A DNA stretch of 64,000 nt, taken from the NCBI RefSeq assembly GCF_900112445.1, contig NZ_FOYY01000003.1, positions 1,065,960-1,129,959 on the forward strand, given 5' to 3'. This document shows positions 1 through 8,835 of this stretch, in pieces (within the stretch, counting starts at the first letter, position 1; each line of letters begins with the position of its first letter). The DNA is from Thiomicrospira sp. ALE5. GTDB taxonomy: Bacteria; Pseudomonadota; Gammaproteobacteria; Thiomicrospirales; Thiomicrospiraceae. Both the position numbers and the translations under genes were made by a program. The notes beneath the pieces are model-generated. The model was not told where the DNA came from. It searched no databases and saw only the letters and a list, made by a program, of their open reading frames with translations.

Positions 1-165
1 CAAATCATCATTTACAAAGGCGCTGACCGCTTGAAACCCCTGCGCATAATGGGCACTAGCAACCGTCAAGGGCACTTCTAAAAAAGTTAGATCCACTTCA
101 TCATTATCATAATGACCCAATGCGGTTTTATCATAAGGCTTGGTACTAAATACAGCTACTTTCAT
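1..165 (-). CDS. ldhA: D-lactate dehydrogenase, N-terminal part (runs off the window)
   Basis: The first 55 codons of a minus-strand gene are present; the rest lies before base 1. The translation begins MKVAVFSTKPYDKTALGHYD, the characteristic N-terminus of fermentative D-lactate dehydrogenases of the 2-hydroxyacid dehydrogenase family, which reduce pyruvate to D-lactate with NADH in the cytoplasm. The NAD-binding and catalytic His/Glu/Arg parts are outside the window. The start ATG at 163-165 follows a GGAGAG Shine-Dalgarno. It lies 18 bp downstream of the TRAP binding-protein gene on the same strand and could be co-transcribed. Family assignment rests on the N-terminus only. Confidence 0.8.
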   Translation of the reverse strand, partial: MKVAVFSTKPYDKTALGHYDNDEVDLTFLEVPLTVASAHYAQGFQAVSAFVNDDL

Positions 166-183
166 GATGCGCTCTCCATTTGA

Positions 184-1341
184 TTACATATATCGTAAAT
201 CTAAAAAGGCTTTCAAGGATTGTTCAGTCCAAGGCGCGACTTGGTCACGAAAAGCCTTCTGCGAAGCCCAAACTTTTTGCGCCAAAGGATCACGCGCAGC
301 CGCCGCTTCAACCACCTCCTCGCTGGTTTGTTTTAAGGCCAGTAACACATCCTGCGGGAATTGACGCAACTGGACACCATGTTGATTCACTAACGTATCC
401 AGCGCCTGCTGATTGCGCGCGGTATATTCTGCCAGCATATTTAGATTAGCGACTTTCATAGCGCTACGCACTATGACTTGCAAATCTGGCGTCAGTTCAG
501 CAAAGGCTTTAGCATTGATCATACATTCCAAGGCTGATCCCGGCTCCTGCCAGCCCGGCGTATAATAGTATTTGGCAACTCGATGAAAACCAAAAGCTAA
601 ATCATTGTAAGGCCCGACAAACTCGACAGCATCAATTAAACCCGTTTGCATACCTTGAAAAAGTTCATTACCAGGCAGATTAACCGGTACCGCTCCCACT
701 TTTTCATAGACTTCGGCACCCAAGCCTGGCATACGAATTTTTAAGCCACCCAAATCAGCGATACTCTTTATTTCTCGATTAAACCAACCACCCATTTGGG
801 TGCCCGTATTACCAGCGGCATTGGGTATTAAACCAAAGGGCTGATAAGCTTCTTCCCACAAGGCCATGCCACCACCATAATAAAGCCAACTGTTCATTTC
901 TTCTGCAGTCAAACCCATCGGCACGACGGTAAAGAAATCTGCACTGGGTAACTTACCTTTCCAATAATAGGCGGTCGAATGACCTAATTCGGCTTGGCCT
1001 TGGGATACCGCATCAAAGACCTCGAAAGGCCCAACCAACTCTCCAGCGCCAAATACTGTGACCTTTATACGACCACCGGACATCTGCTCAATGAGCTGCG
1101 CCAAATTATTCGCACCAGTACCTAAACCTGGAAAGTTCTTCGGCCAAGAGGTCACCATTTTCCAATTAAACACCCGCTCACGATCGAGCGTGACGCCTTG
1201 ATCACAATCCGCTTGGCAACCACTTAGCCCCGCAGCCGTTGCGACCACCGCACCGGTTAACAAGGCGCGACGCCCGAGCGCACTGGATTTAGTTTGATGA
1301 TCGATTGAATCTGGCTTGGCCGACTTAACTGGCTGAATCAT
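184..1341 (-). CDS. TRAP transporter solute-binding protein (DctP/TakP type), Tat lipoprotein
   Basis: Extracytoplasmic solute receptor of a TRAP transporter, 385 aa. Residues 23-42 carry a twin-arginine signal (GRRALLTG) followed by a hydrophobic stretch and the lipobox LSGC, so it is probably exported folded and lipid-anchored. The mature part starts with WKMVTSWPKNFPGLG and contains the DctP-family segments IKSIADLGGLKIRMPG and LIDAVEFVGPYND, which place it near the TakP 2-oxo acid/lactate-binding subgroup. The membrane subunits DctQ and DctM are not visible; they may lie beyond base 1 or elsewhere. The neighbour ldhA makes a lactate or other organic acid ligand plausible, but that is inference from context. 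Start codon follows a weak GGAAA. Confidence 0.85.
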   Translation of the reverse strand: MIQPVKSAKPDSIDHQTKSSALGRRALLTGAVVATAAGLSGCQADCDQGVTLDRERVFNWKMVTSWPKNFPGLGTGANNLAQLIEQMSGGRIKVTVFGAGELVGPFEVFDAVSQGQAELGHSTAYYWKGKLPSADFFTVVPMGLTAEEMNSWLYYGGGMALWEEAYQPFGLIPNAAGNTGTQMGGWFNREIKSIADLGGLKIRMPGLGAEVYEKVGAVPVNLPGNELFQGMQTGLIDAVEFVGPYNDLAFGFHRVAKYYYTPGWQEPGSALECMINAKAFAELTPDLQVIVRSAMKVANLNMLAEYTARNQQALDTLVNQHGVQLRQFPQDVLLALKQTSEEVVEAAAARDPLAQKVWASQKAFRDQVAPWTEQSLKAFLDLRYM

Positions 1342-1455
1342 GCTATTTCCTTTATTTTAGGTAGATTATGCTTACGACTAGACACAAACTAGCTTCCATC
1401 GTTAGGTTAAAGTATTATTAAGTTCTTTTATCGCAAATTTTAATCGGATTATGCC

Positions 1456-2172
1456 ATGTTTCTAAGTGATTTTTACCAGACCTGCTCAAGCAGATTAAAT
1501 TCTTTTGTAATTGAGCCTGAACAAGCCAGTCGTTTTGCCAAACAAGTCGCGGGTGATTTCAATCCATTGCATAATCCAGATTCAAAGCGCTTTTGTGTAC
1601 CCGGGGACCTGCTATTTGCAGTGAGCTTAAGTCAACTCGGTTTAGCCAAACACATGAGAGTGAAATTTGTAGGCATGTTGAGCGATAACCGCGAACTAAC
1701 CTTTGTGCCGGAACAAACAGATAATTATCTAATTCAAGACAGTGACGCCAAAACCTTTTTAAGCCTAACCCACCAAGACTGTTTAACGCGAGATTCACAG
1801 ATTATTGCGCCATTTATTAAAGCCTATGTGGCCTTTTCTGGCGAAAGTTTTCCACATTTGCTGGTTCCGATTATGGCGGAACATAATATTATGATCAATC
1901 CAGCTCGCCCGATGGTGATGTACGAAAGCATGGCGGTCAATTTTGACACACAACCCACTCAAAACACCCAACTCGCCTATGCCGGTTATGACATTGATTT
2001 ACAGGGAAAACGCGCTCAAGTTGCACTCAAGTTTACCATTATGAATGGCGACACTCCGATTGGCCATGGCCACAAAACCATGTTACTCAGTGGCTTGCGG
2101 GTTTATGATGCGCAAGCGATGCAACAGGTCTGTGATGATTATGCCCAAATCAAGTCGAGTTATGCGGCATAG
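1456..2172 (+). CDS. DUF3581 family protein (hotdog-like)
   Basis: A 238-aa soluble protein with no signal peptide or membrane segment. The N-terminal MFLSDFY and the segment FAKQVAGDFNPLHNP match the DUF3581 family of gammaproteobacteria. AGDFNPLH resembles the active-site signature of MaoC-like hotdog hydratases, so a hotdog fold acting on a thioester is possible; the biochemical role is unknown to me. It is divergent from the TRAP protein gene (115 bp between) and lies 36 bp upstream of the RND adaptor, close enough to share its transcript. Length is normal for the family. Confidence 0.75.
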   Translation: MFLSDFYQTCSSRLNSFVIEPEQASRFAKQVAGDFNPLHNPDSKRFCVPGDLLFAVSLSQLGLAKHMRVKFVGMLSDNRELTFVPEQTDNYLIQDSDAKTFLSLTHQDCLTRDSQIIAPFIKAYVAFSGESFPHLLVPIMAEHNIMINPARPMVMYESMAVNFDTQPTQNTQLAYAGYDIDLQGKRAQVALKFTIMNGDTPIGHGHKTMLLSGLRVYDAQAMQQVCDDYAQIKSSYAA

Positions 2173-2208
2173 TCTATCAACGCGTTATACATAATTTCAG
2201 GAGGGGTC

Positions 2209-3243
2209 ATGCGTTGGGTCATTGTGTTGGGCTTTATACTGGTAAATCCACTAACCGTTAGCGCTATTTATGCTAAGTCAGATGAAACTTGGCGCGCCCA
2301 AATTCAAACCCAACCCTTGTCCGAGGTGGTCATTGAACGCTCACAAAGCTTTGCCGCCGAGGTCATCAGTCCCAATCAAACCCAATTAGCGAGCGAGCTG
2401 AATGCCCGTGTACTGCGGATCTATACGCGCCCAGGCGAACAGGTTAAACAAGGTCAACGGTTAGTTAAACTCGATTGCCAAGACTCCCAACTACAGGCTG
2501 AACGCTTAGTGGCGCAACGCCAACAAAATCAAGCCTCACTGAGCCTAGCGCAAAGCACCCAAACACGCTTAGCGCAATTACAAAACCGCGACCTTACCGC
2601 AGTGAGCCAATTAGACGAAGTCGCAGCACAGGTGCAACAACTCCAAGCACAAGGCGATATCTTAGCAGTCGAGCAACGACTCAATGCGCGTCAAATTGAA
2701 CGTTGCACGATTAAGGCGCCGTTTACCGGCAGTGTGCTCAAGCATCATGTCGGTGAAGGCCAATGGGTCAATGTTGGTAGCCCCCTGTTGGAATTGCTAC
2801 AAACTGAGCAGGCTGAAATTAGCACCCGGCTACCCTTTAGTTGGCTACAGTCTATGGATCATACCAGGCCTGCTGATCTGAGTGCTCGCTTGCAAGTACG
2901 CGGATTTGATGACATTGACCTGCAGCTCATTCGCCAAGCACCTCACATTGATCCAAACAGTCGCACGGTGCAAGTGTGGTTTAATGCCCCCGCCGACTTG
3001 CCGATTGGCCTAAGCGGACAAGTGCGACTTACCCACCCACAGCCTTTCTTGCCCGCGCAGGTGATTGTGCAACGTGGCCAAGCATTTGGCGTCTTTACCC
3101 TAGAAGACAATCAACTGAGGTTTCGCCAGCTGCAAGATGTCCAAGAAGGACGCCCCCATGCGCTGCCCGCCGACTGGCCAGATAACTTATTGATTGTGAC
3201 CCAGGGCCAGCAGCGCTTAACCCGCGAGCAGGCCAATGATTAA
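2209..3243 (+). CDS. RND efflux periplasmic adaptor (membrane fusion protein)
   Basis: HlyD/AcrA-type adaptor, 344 aa, linking an inner-membrane RND pump to an outer-membrane channel. A signal peptide occupies about residues 1-22. The biotinyl-lipoyl-like half motifs are visible (ARVLRIYTRPGEQVKQGQRLV near the N-terminus, KAPFTGSVLKHHVGEGQWVN after the coiled coil), separated by a Gln/Leu-rich alpha-helical hairpin. A strong Shine-Dalgarno (AGGAGGGG) precedes the ATG. The stop overlaps the start of the downstream pump by 8 bp, which indicates translational coupling. No outer-membrane factor gene follows, so the pair must use a TolC-like protein from elsewhere, perhaps the one at 46.6 kb. Confidence 0.9.
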   Translation: MRWVIVLGFILVNPLTVSAIYAKSDETWRAQIQTQPLSEVVIERSQSFAAEVISPNQTQLASELNARVLRIYTRPGEQVKQGQRLVKLDCQDSQLQAERLVAQRQQNQASLSLAQSTQTRLAQLQNRDLTAVSQLDEVAAQVQQLQAQGDILAVEQRLNARQIERCTIKAPFTGSVLKHHVGEGQWVNVGSPLLELLQTEQAEISTRLPFSWLQSMDHTRPADLSARLQVRGFDDIDLQLIRQAPHIDPNSRTVQVWFNAPADLPIGLSGQVRLTHPQPFLPAQVIVQRGQAFGVFTLEDNQLRFRQLQDVQEGRPHALPADWPDNLLIVTQGQQRLTREQAND

Positions 3244-6200
3244 GCGCGTTATCAGCAATGCGGTCTTAGCGAATCTGGTTTTCGCCTTGGTGTTGGTGCT
3301 CGGCACCCTGTCCTACTTGGATATGCCGCGTCAAAAAGATCCGACCATAAACTTCAACTGGATTGTAATTGTGACTGCCCTGCCCGGTGCCAGCGCAGAA
3401 GACATCGAAACCCGCGTCACCCAACCGCTGGAGGATGCGTTACGCAAACTCAATGATGTCAATTTCGTGTCCAGCACCTCGCGGGTGGGTTTATCCAATA
3501 TTCTGGTTAGATTTCGTGATTTAGACGATCGCACCTTTGATAAACGCATCAATGATTTACGCCGAGAAATCCAAAACAAACGCCCCGAGCTCCCCGCCGA
3601 TATTGTAGAGCCGATGGTCATTGAAATTACCAGCGCTAATGCCTATCCTTCGGCCACACTCGTGCTAAAAGGCCAGGCGTTTGATGAAACGCTACGCGCC
3701 CAAGGCTTTCAACTTAAACGCGAATTAGAACGGCTGCGCGGCGTCGATCGCATTGATACCATTGGACTCGAAGACCCCGAGCTACAGGTTAGGCTCGATT
3801 TTAACCGCCTGGCTCAACTCGGTCTTAGCCCGCCGCTGGTCGCCGACATGATCGCAGCACAGTGGCAGGACCAGGCCGCCGGTAAATTACGCGTCGGCCA
3901 AGAACAATGGCTCGTGCGCCACATTGGTCAAGACCCAAACCCGCAAGCCCTCGCACAACTGCCGCTACCGACGCCACAAGGTGATGTGTTACTTGAAGAA
4001 GTCGCGGAGATTTTACGGGCGCGCCAAGATACCACGCAAATGGTATCGATGAATGATCAGCCAGCAGTGATGCTAGCAGTCATGAAGTCAGGCACGGCTA
4101 ATACCCTTGAGTTAGTTGAACGTTTAAGCGATTTTATTGTTGATTATAATCAACAATATGCCGCACAAGGCTTAACCCTAACCCTTGCTGATGACCAAAC
4201 CCAATCCACCCGTGACGCCATTAGCATGATGCAAACTAATGCGCTACAAGGTTTGACGCTGGTGCTGCTGGTCAGTTGGTTGTTTTTAGGGTGGCGCATT
4301 GGGGTATTGGTCGCAATGGCCATTCCTTTCTCGCTAACCGGGGTGTTTATCGTGCTGAATCTGAGCGGCGAAACCCTCAATCTCACGGTCTTATTAGGCA
4401 TTATTATTGCGCTGGGGATGTTGGTCGATGTGGCGGTCGTCATGATCGAGGCGATGCATCAACAGATGCACCGTGGCCGCAATACACTTGATGCCGCGCT
4501 TGAGGCGATGCGCGAAGTGGGCTGGCCATTGATTGCCGCTGTGCTCACGACGATTGCGGCTTTTTTACCGCTGATGTTGCTGCCCGGTATTTTGGGCGAC
4601 TTCATGCGCATTGTGCCACTGGTGGTCACCATTGCGCTGATTATCAGTCTGATTCAAGCCTTTTGGATGCTCCCGTCTCAAAGCCATGCTATGCATCTTA
4701 AAGCCGACCAAAAACATCACCTAACGCCGGGGCGCGAAAGACGCCTAATGAAACTGCGCAACCTCTATGGCCGGGCACTGGTCAAAAGTTTTCGCCACCC
4801 CTGGCTGACCATGTTGGTACTGGCAAGCACCTTTGCATCAGCCATTTACCTCGTCTCCTCTGAACGAATTACCACCAACTTTTTCGCCTCCGACACCCTA
4901 GATATTTTCTACTTAAATGTCGAACTTCCCACCGGCACACCGATCGACCAAACCCTAGTTAAAACCCGCGAAGTAGAAGGACTTGCGCAGGCCTGGTTAC
5001 AAGACGGTGAGGGTCGCGCGCTGGTCAGTTATGCCGGACAAATGTTTACCGAAACGGAACCGCTGATTGGTGAAAACCTAGGGCAGGTATTTATTAGCCT
5101 GCACCCAGCATCGCAGCGTGAACGAAGTGCCGATACCATCATTGATGGATTGCGTGATCACATCACAGCCAACGCACCGGCACCAGCCGAGGTCGGGGTG
5201 CTTAAACTATCCGGTGGCCCACCCAGCTCAAAACCGATTAGTGTCAAAGTACGCGGTGATGATTACACCGAGATTGCGGCTGCCGTAGCTGACTTAACTG
5301 CGCTACTCGAACAAATCCCTGGGGTGACTGACATTCAAAATGATGCCACCTTGGGCAGCCCTCAACTGGTAACCCAGCTTAACATGCCAGCGATTCGACA
5401 AGCCGGCCTGGACCCCATGACCGTGGTGCGCAGTTTACGTTTATTAACCGATGGAGAAGTGGTCGCACAACTCAATGACCGAGGGGAGCAAGTTGATTTA
5501 CGCGTCAGAGGCGCTCTTCCCCAAACGGATGATATCCAGGCCTGGTTAGCCACGCAAATCACCAGTCCAAGTGGGCAGCGCATTGCCTTAGCCGAACTAG
5601 TGACCGTGGATATCCGCCAAGGGTTTGTGAGTTTGCGCCATCATAACTTCAGCCGTGCAATCACCCTAGAGGCCGATATTGATCGCAGTCAGATTGACAC
5701 CCTCACAGCCAACGCAAAACTGCAGGCCGCGTGGGACGATATCGCCGCGCAACACCCAGGTATTAATCTTGATTTTTCTGGCGAACTGGATGAAATCAAT
5801 GAATCGCTGAATGCGATGTTGATGCTGTTTGTAATGGGCGTTGGGCTGATGTACTTGATTTTAGGCGCGCAATTTAGAAGCTATTTTCAGCCCTTTATTA
5901 TTTTGCTTACCATTCCGATGGCGTTTACCGGTGTGGCCTATGGACTTTGGATCAGCGGTTACCCTTTGAGCTTATATACCCTCTATGGCGTAGTGGCACT
6001 CTCAGGTATCGCGGTCAATGCCGCCATCGTGTTAATTTCGGCGGCCAATTCACGCCGTGCCAGTGGCATGTCTAGCTTGCATGCGATTGTCTATGCCGCT
6101 CGTCGCCGCTTGGTACCCATTTTAATTACCACCTTTACCACCATGGCCGGCTTAATGGGTTTGGCCATTGGCATGGGCGGCCATTCGCTGATGTTTAGTC

Positions 6201-6313
6201 CCGTAGCCACCGCGATCGTTTGGGGCATTGGTGTCTCAACGTTACTGACGCTGTTTACGATTCCATTGTTTTATCGCCTTACCGCCAATCGCCCGGCGCT
6301 GTTATCTCGTTAA
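3236..6313 (+). CDS. RND superfamily efflux permease
   Basis: Proton-driven inner-membrane efflux pump of 1025 aa, the usual RND length. The first transmembrane helix follows MIKRVISNAVLANLVFAL, and the DMPRQKDP segment begins the large periplasmic loop. Helix 4 carries LGIIIALGMLVDVAVVMIEAM, matching the family's GxxxDxxxxxxE relay-helix motif with a single visible Asp. The second periplasmic loop and helices 7-12 (VGLMYLILGAQFRSYFQPF onward) are complete. The sequence groups with the less-studied, non-AcrB RND pumps that pair with short adaptors. The substrate cannot be told from sequence. It overlaps the adaptor gene by 8 bp. Confidence 0.92.
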   Translation: MIKRVISNAVLANLVFALVLVLGTLSYLDMPRQKDPTINFNWIVIVTALPGASAEDIETRVTQPLEDALRKLNDVNFVSSTSRVGLSNILVRFRDLDDRTFDKRINDLRREIQNKRPELPADIVEPMVIEITSANAYPSATLVLKGQAFDETLRAQGFQLKRELERLRGVDRIDTIGLEDPELQVRLDFNRLAQLGLSPPLVADMIAAQWQDQAAGKLRVGQEQWLVRHIGQDPNPQALAQLPLPTPQGDVLLEEVAEILRARQDTTQMVSMNDQPAVMLAVMKSGTANTLELVERLSDFIVDYNQQYAAQGLTLTLADDQTQSTRDAISMMQTNALQGLTLVLLVSWLFLGWRIGVLVAMAIPFSLTGVFIVLNLSGETLNLTVLLGIIIALGMLVDVAVVMIEAMHQQMHRGRNTLDAALEAMREVGWPLIAAVLTTIAAFLPLMLLPGILGDFMRIVPLVVTIALIISLIQAFWMLPSQSHAMHLKADQKHHLTPGRERRLMKLRNLYGRALVKSFRHPWLTMLVLASTFASAIYLVSSERITTNFFASDTLDIFYLNVELPTGTPIDQTLVKTREVEGLAQAWLQDGEGRALVSYAGQMFTETEPLIGENLGQVFISLHPASQRERSADTIIDGLRDHITANAPAPAEVGVLKLSGGPPSSKPISVKVRGDDYTEIAAAVADLTALLEQIPGVTDIQNDATLGSPQLVTQLNMPAIRQAGLDPMTVVRSLRLLTDGEVVAQLNDRGEQVDLRVRGALPQTDDIQAWLATQITSPSGQRIALAELVTVDIRQGFVSLRHHNFSRAITLEADIDRSQIDTLTANAKLQAAWDDIAAQHPGINLDFSGELDEINESLNAMLMLFVMGVGLMYLILGAQFRSYFQPFIILLTIPMAFTGVAYGLWISGYPLSLYTLYGVVALSGIAVNAAIVLISAANSRRASGMSSLHAIVYAARRRLVPILITTFTTMAGLMGLAIGMGGHSLMFSPVATAIVWGIGVSTLLTLFTIPLFYRLTANRPALLSR

Positions 6314-6343
6314 ACTCACTTTAAACTCCACGCTACCGCACCA

Positions 6344-6368
6344 GGCCTGCTTAATTATCAAGCAGGCC
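6344..6368 (+). terminator. Hairpin after the RND operon built on the CAGGCCTG motif
   Basis: Perfect 9-bp arms GGCCTGCTT (6344-6352) and AAGCAGGCC (6360-6368) with a 7-nt AT-rich loop lie 31 bp after the pump stop codon. The left arm contains most of a CAGGCCTG element (6342-6349). There is no T-tract after the right arm, so it may protect the mRNA 3' end or terminate weakly rather than being a classical intrinsic terminator. Confidence 0.45.
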
Positions 6369-6383
6369 ACTTACTCACGCCCA

Positions 6384-6417
6384 AATATAATATTTAGTCT
6401 TGACTAAATATTATATT
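6384..6417. promoter_or_regulatory. 34-bp palindrome, probable operator of the TonB-receptor gene
   Basis: Two perfect 16-bp arms (AATATAATATTTAGTC and its reverse complement) are separated by TT. The palindrome covers the -35 box and most of the spacer of the promoter at 6400-6428, so a protein bound here would block RNA polymerase. The arms do not look like a classical Fur box or a proteobacterial Zur box, so the regulator is unknown. It has no T-tract and lies too close to the promoter to be explained only as a terminator. Confidence 0.6.
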
Positions 6418-6428
6418 ACCACTAATAT
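6400..6428 (+). promoter_or_regulatory. Sigma-70 promoter of the TonB-dependent receptor
   Basis: TTGACT (6400-6405) and TAATAT (6423-6428) are separated by exactly 17 bp and sit 58 bp upstream of the receptor start codon. This is the best sigma-70-like promoter noticed in the window. Its -35 box lies inside the 34-bp palindrome. Confidence 0.6.
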
Positions 6429-6485
6429 TATTCAAAATATTTTATAAAAACTTTTTATTAGCAATAAAAAATTTAGGAGTTAACC

Positions 6486-8600
6486 ATGTTTAAAGCCAAG
6501 CGAATTGTGCACGCACTAGGCTATCTGAGTGTCAGCAGCAGCCTAGCCCTTCTCAGCCCACAACTATTAGCGAGCACTGATACCGATACTACATTAGAGC
6601 GCATCTCGGTCATTCAAACCGGTTCCATCATGAGCCAAACAGAAAGCGAAGTGGTGCGCCCGGTGGCCGTGATTGAAGGCGAACAAATGGAACAGCGTCG
6701 CGCCGGTACGATTGGTGAGGCCTTGGATGGCTTACCCGGTATGAGTAATGCAGACTTTGGCCCGGGTGTGGGGCGTCCGGTTATTCGTGGCTTGCAGGGT
6801 TCACGGGTTGCAGTATTAGAAGACGGTGCGCGTGTCAGTGATGTGTCCGGCGAAGGTGCCGACCATGCGGTAGCCAGTTCAACCCTGCGCGCCGATTCGG
6901 TCGAGGTTATTCGCGGCCCTGCCACCTTACTCTATGGATCGGGGGCAACCGGCGGCGTGGTGAATGTGGTGTCCGGCCGTTTTAGTCCGATTATCGGTGA
7001 CCGCGCTAACGGTGCGGTGCAGGCGTCTTATGGACTAAATGGCCATGATCGTCGTACCGGTATCGCTTTAGAATTGCCGGTTTTGGGTGAAATGGCGGTT
7101 CGTTTAGACGCAGATTATCGCAAAACCGACAACTTCGCTATTAACGGTTTCCAAACAGACGATGGCGAGGGCAAACGTAATGAACTGTTAAACAGTGATC
7201 TTGAAAGCCGCAATTTAGCGATTACGGGTGTGTATGTCGGTGAGCGCGGATTTTTGGGCATAGGTTTTAGTCAATGGAATACCGACTATGGAATTCCAGA
7301 AGCTGACCCTGATGACTATGATCGCATTGAGGCGGAGTCAAAGCGTTTTGACTTAAAAGGCGAACTCTATGATCCGATGCCAGGGTTTAATACCGCACGT
7401 TTTAGCCTCGCTTACACCGACTTTTATCAAGAAGAATGGGAGTATGAAGACGGCAAAAAAGACGATCTTGAAGCCATTTTCAAACAAAAAGAATTCGATT
7501 TGCGCTTGGAGCTGACCCATGACCCGATTGCCAATTGGACAGGGGTAATTGGTCTTGATTATAACAACACCAAGTTTGAAGCCGAAGACGACGGTGAAGC
7601 CTTTTTTATTCGCCCAAGCGAGCGCAATGCAATTGGTGTGTTTAGTATGCAAGAAAGACCAACGTCTTGGGGGCAATTCGAAGTCGGTTTTAGACTGGGT
7701 TACGATCAGGTTAACCCAGAGCGCGTTGATAACAATAAAGTTACAGCAGTTCAGTATCGTGGTGAAACCATCAATTTTGACGTGAACCCAGGCAATCAAA
7801 ATTATCTGACTACCGGCATTGCTTTGGGTGCGTTATTTAATTTGGATAGTCAGCACAAGTTGCGTGCCGGTATTAGCCGCTCTGAAGCCGCGCCCGGCCC
7901 AGAACAGCTTTATGCCTTTGGCCGCCACGGTGCCGCTGGTACTTTTGAAATCGGCAATCCGGATTTAACCAAGGAAACTTTCCTCAACACCGAAGTTAGC
8001 TTATTGCGCCAACAAGGCAGTCTGCGTTATGAAGCGACGGCTTTTGTCAATATGGTGGATAACTTTATCTATTACCAAAATGATGTAGATGCAAACGGCA
8101 ACCCGCGTCGTGTTTCAAGAGATGGTCAAAGTGATGATCCAAACGGTGAACTGCTGGTCTATAACGCTCAAGACGATGCGATTTTTTATGGCGTGGAACT
8201 AAGCGGTGCCATCGACCTTGCGACTCAACTGCCACTAACCTTACGCGCCAGCGGTGATTATTTGCGGGGTGAGTTACGTGACGGTGGCAATCTGCCGCGC
8301 ATGACCCCACCCCGCGTTGGATTAGGGGCGGATACGCGTTGGAGTGACTTTAAATTGAGCGTGGATTACCGTTATCATCTTAAACAAACCCAAACCGCCG
8401 AAGCGGAGGAAGCAACCGATGGTTTTGGCACACTTGGCTTTGATTTAGCCTATACGCCTGCGAATATCAAAGACCTGCGTTTGTTCCTACAAGGGCGCAA
8501 CTTGACCAACGAAAATGGTCGTTTGCATCAAAGCTTCTTTAAAAACGAAGCGCCGATTACCGGGCGTAACTTTACTGCTGGTGTGCGTTACCAGTTTTAG
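6486..8600 (+). CDS. TonB-dependent outer-membrane receptor, ZnuD-like
   Basis: A 704-aa outer-membrane receptor importing a metal or metal complex with energy from TonB/ExbBD. A signal peptide ends near residue 29. The plug domain follows (VVRPVAVIEGEQMEQRRAGT, then RPVIRGLQGSRVAVLEDGAR and SVEVIRGPATLLYGSGATGG). The remainder is a 22-strand barrel ending in the C-terminal aromatic signature GVRYQF. The plug wording and the tail NEAPITGRNFTAGVRYQF resemble the ZnuD zinc receptor group. The His-rich loop of meningococcal ZnuD is not evident, so the ligand is uncertain. Shine-Dalgarno TAGGAG precedes the ATG. Expression is probably controlled through the upstream palindrome. Confidence 0.85.
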   Translation: MFKAKRIVHALGYLSVSSSLALLSPQLLASTDTDTTLERISVIQTGSIMSQTESEVVRPVAVIEGEQMEQRRAGTIGEALDGLPGMSNADFGPGVGRPVIRGLQGSRVAVLEDGARVSDVSGEGADHAVASSTLRADSVEVIRGPATLLYGSGATGGVVNVVSGRFSPIIGDRANGAVQASYGLNGHDRRTGIALELPVLGEMAVRLDADYRKTDNFAINGFQTDDGEGKRNELLNSDLESRNLAITGVYVGERGFLGIGFSQWNTDYGIPEADPDDYDRIEAESKRFDLKGELYDPMPGFNTARFSLAYTDFYQEEWEYEDGKKDDLEAIFKQKEFDLRLELTHDPIANWTGVIGLDYNNTKFEAEDDGEAFFIRPSERNAIGVFSMQERPTSWGQFEVGFRLGYDQVNPERVDNNKVTAVQYRGETINFDVNPGNQNYLTTGIALGALFNLDSQHKLRAGISRSEAAPGPEQLYAFGRHGAAGTFEIGNPDLTKETFLNTEVSLLRQQGSLRYEATAFVNMVDNFIYYQNDVDANGNPRRVSRDGQSDDPNGELLVYNAQDDAIFYGVELSGAIDLATQLPLTLRASGDYLRGELRDGGNLPRMTPPRVGLGADTRWSDFKLSVDYRYHLKQTQTAEAEEATDGFGTLGFDLAYTPANIKDLRLFLQGRNLTNENGRLHQSFFKNEAPITGRNFTAGVRYQF

Positions 8601-8670
8601 GCATGGCTAGCCGTTTGTTTTATTGATTTAGTTCGTTCCTCTACCAAGTTTTTTCACGACGACTTGGCTT

Positions 8671-8693
8671 GGCCGCACTCTGCGGCCTTTTTT
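8671..8693 (+). terminator. Intrinsic terminator after the TonB receptor
   Basis: Stem GGCCGCA/TGCGGCC (8671-8677, 8681-8687) with loop CTC is followed by six T residues. It closes the receptor transcript. The remaining interval to the mrp operon (8694-8835) has no convincing gene; a TTGACT at 8763-8768 could be part of the mrp promoter but has no good -10 partner. Confidence 0.85.
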
Positions 8694-8835
8694 ATTTCCC
8701 CGCCAAAACCCATACCCCATCCAAAAACAACCGCCCATAAGCGGCAATTTCGCTTACAAATTATTGACTTGGGCGCCTTACATGGTAAGCTTTCATGGTT
8801 GATAAACTTTATTTATAACTTCGATCAGGAAAAAC

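Noticed and set aside
7353-7799. A 148-codon minus-strand open frame inside the TonB receptor gene
   Set aside because: It lies wholly within a well-supported receptor gene, has no ribosome-binding site and translates to no recognisable or plausible protein; it is a shadow of the coding frame.
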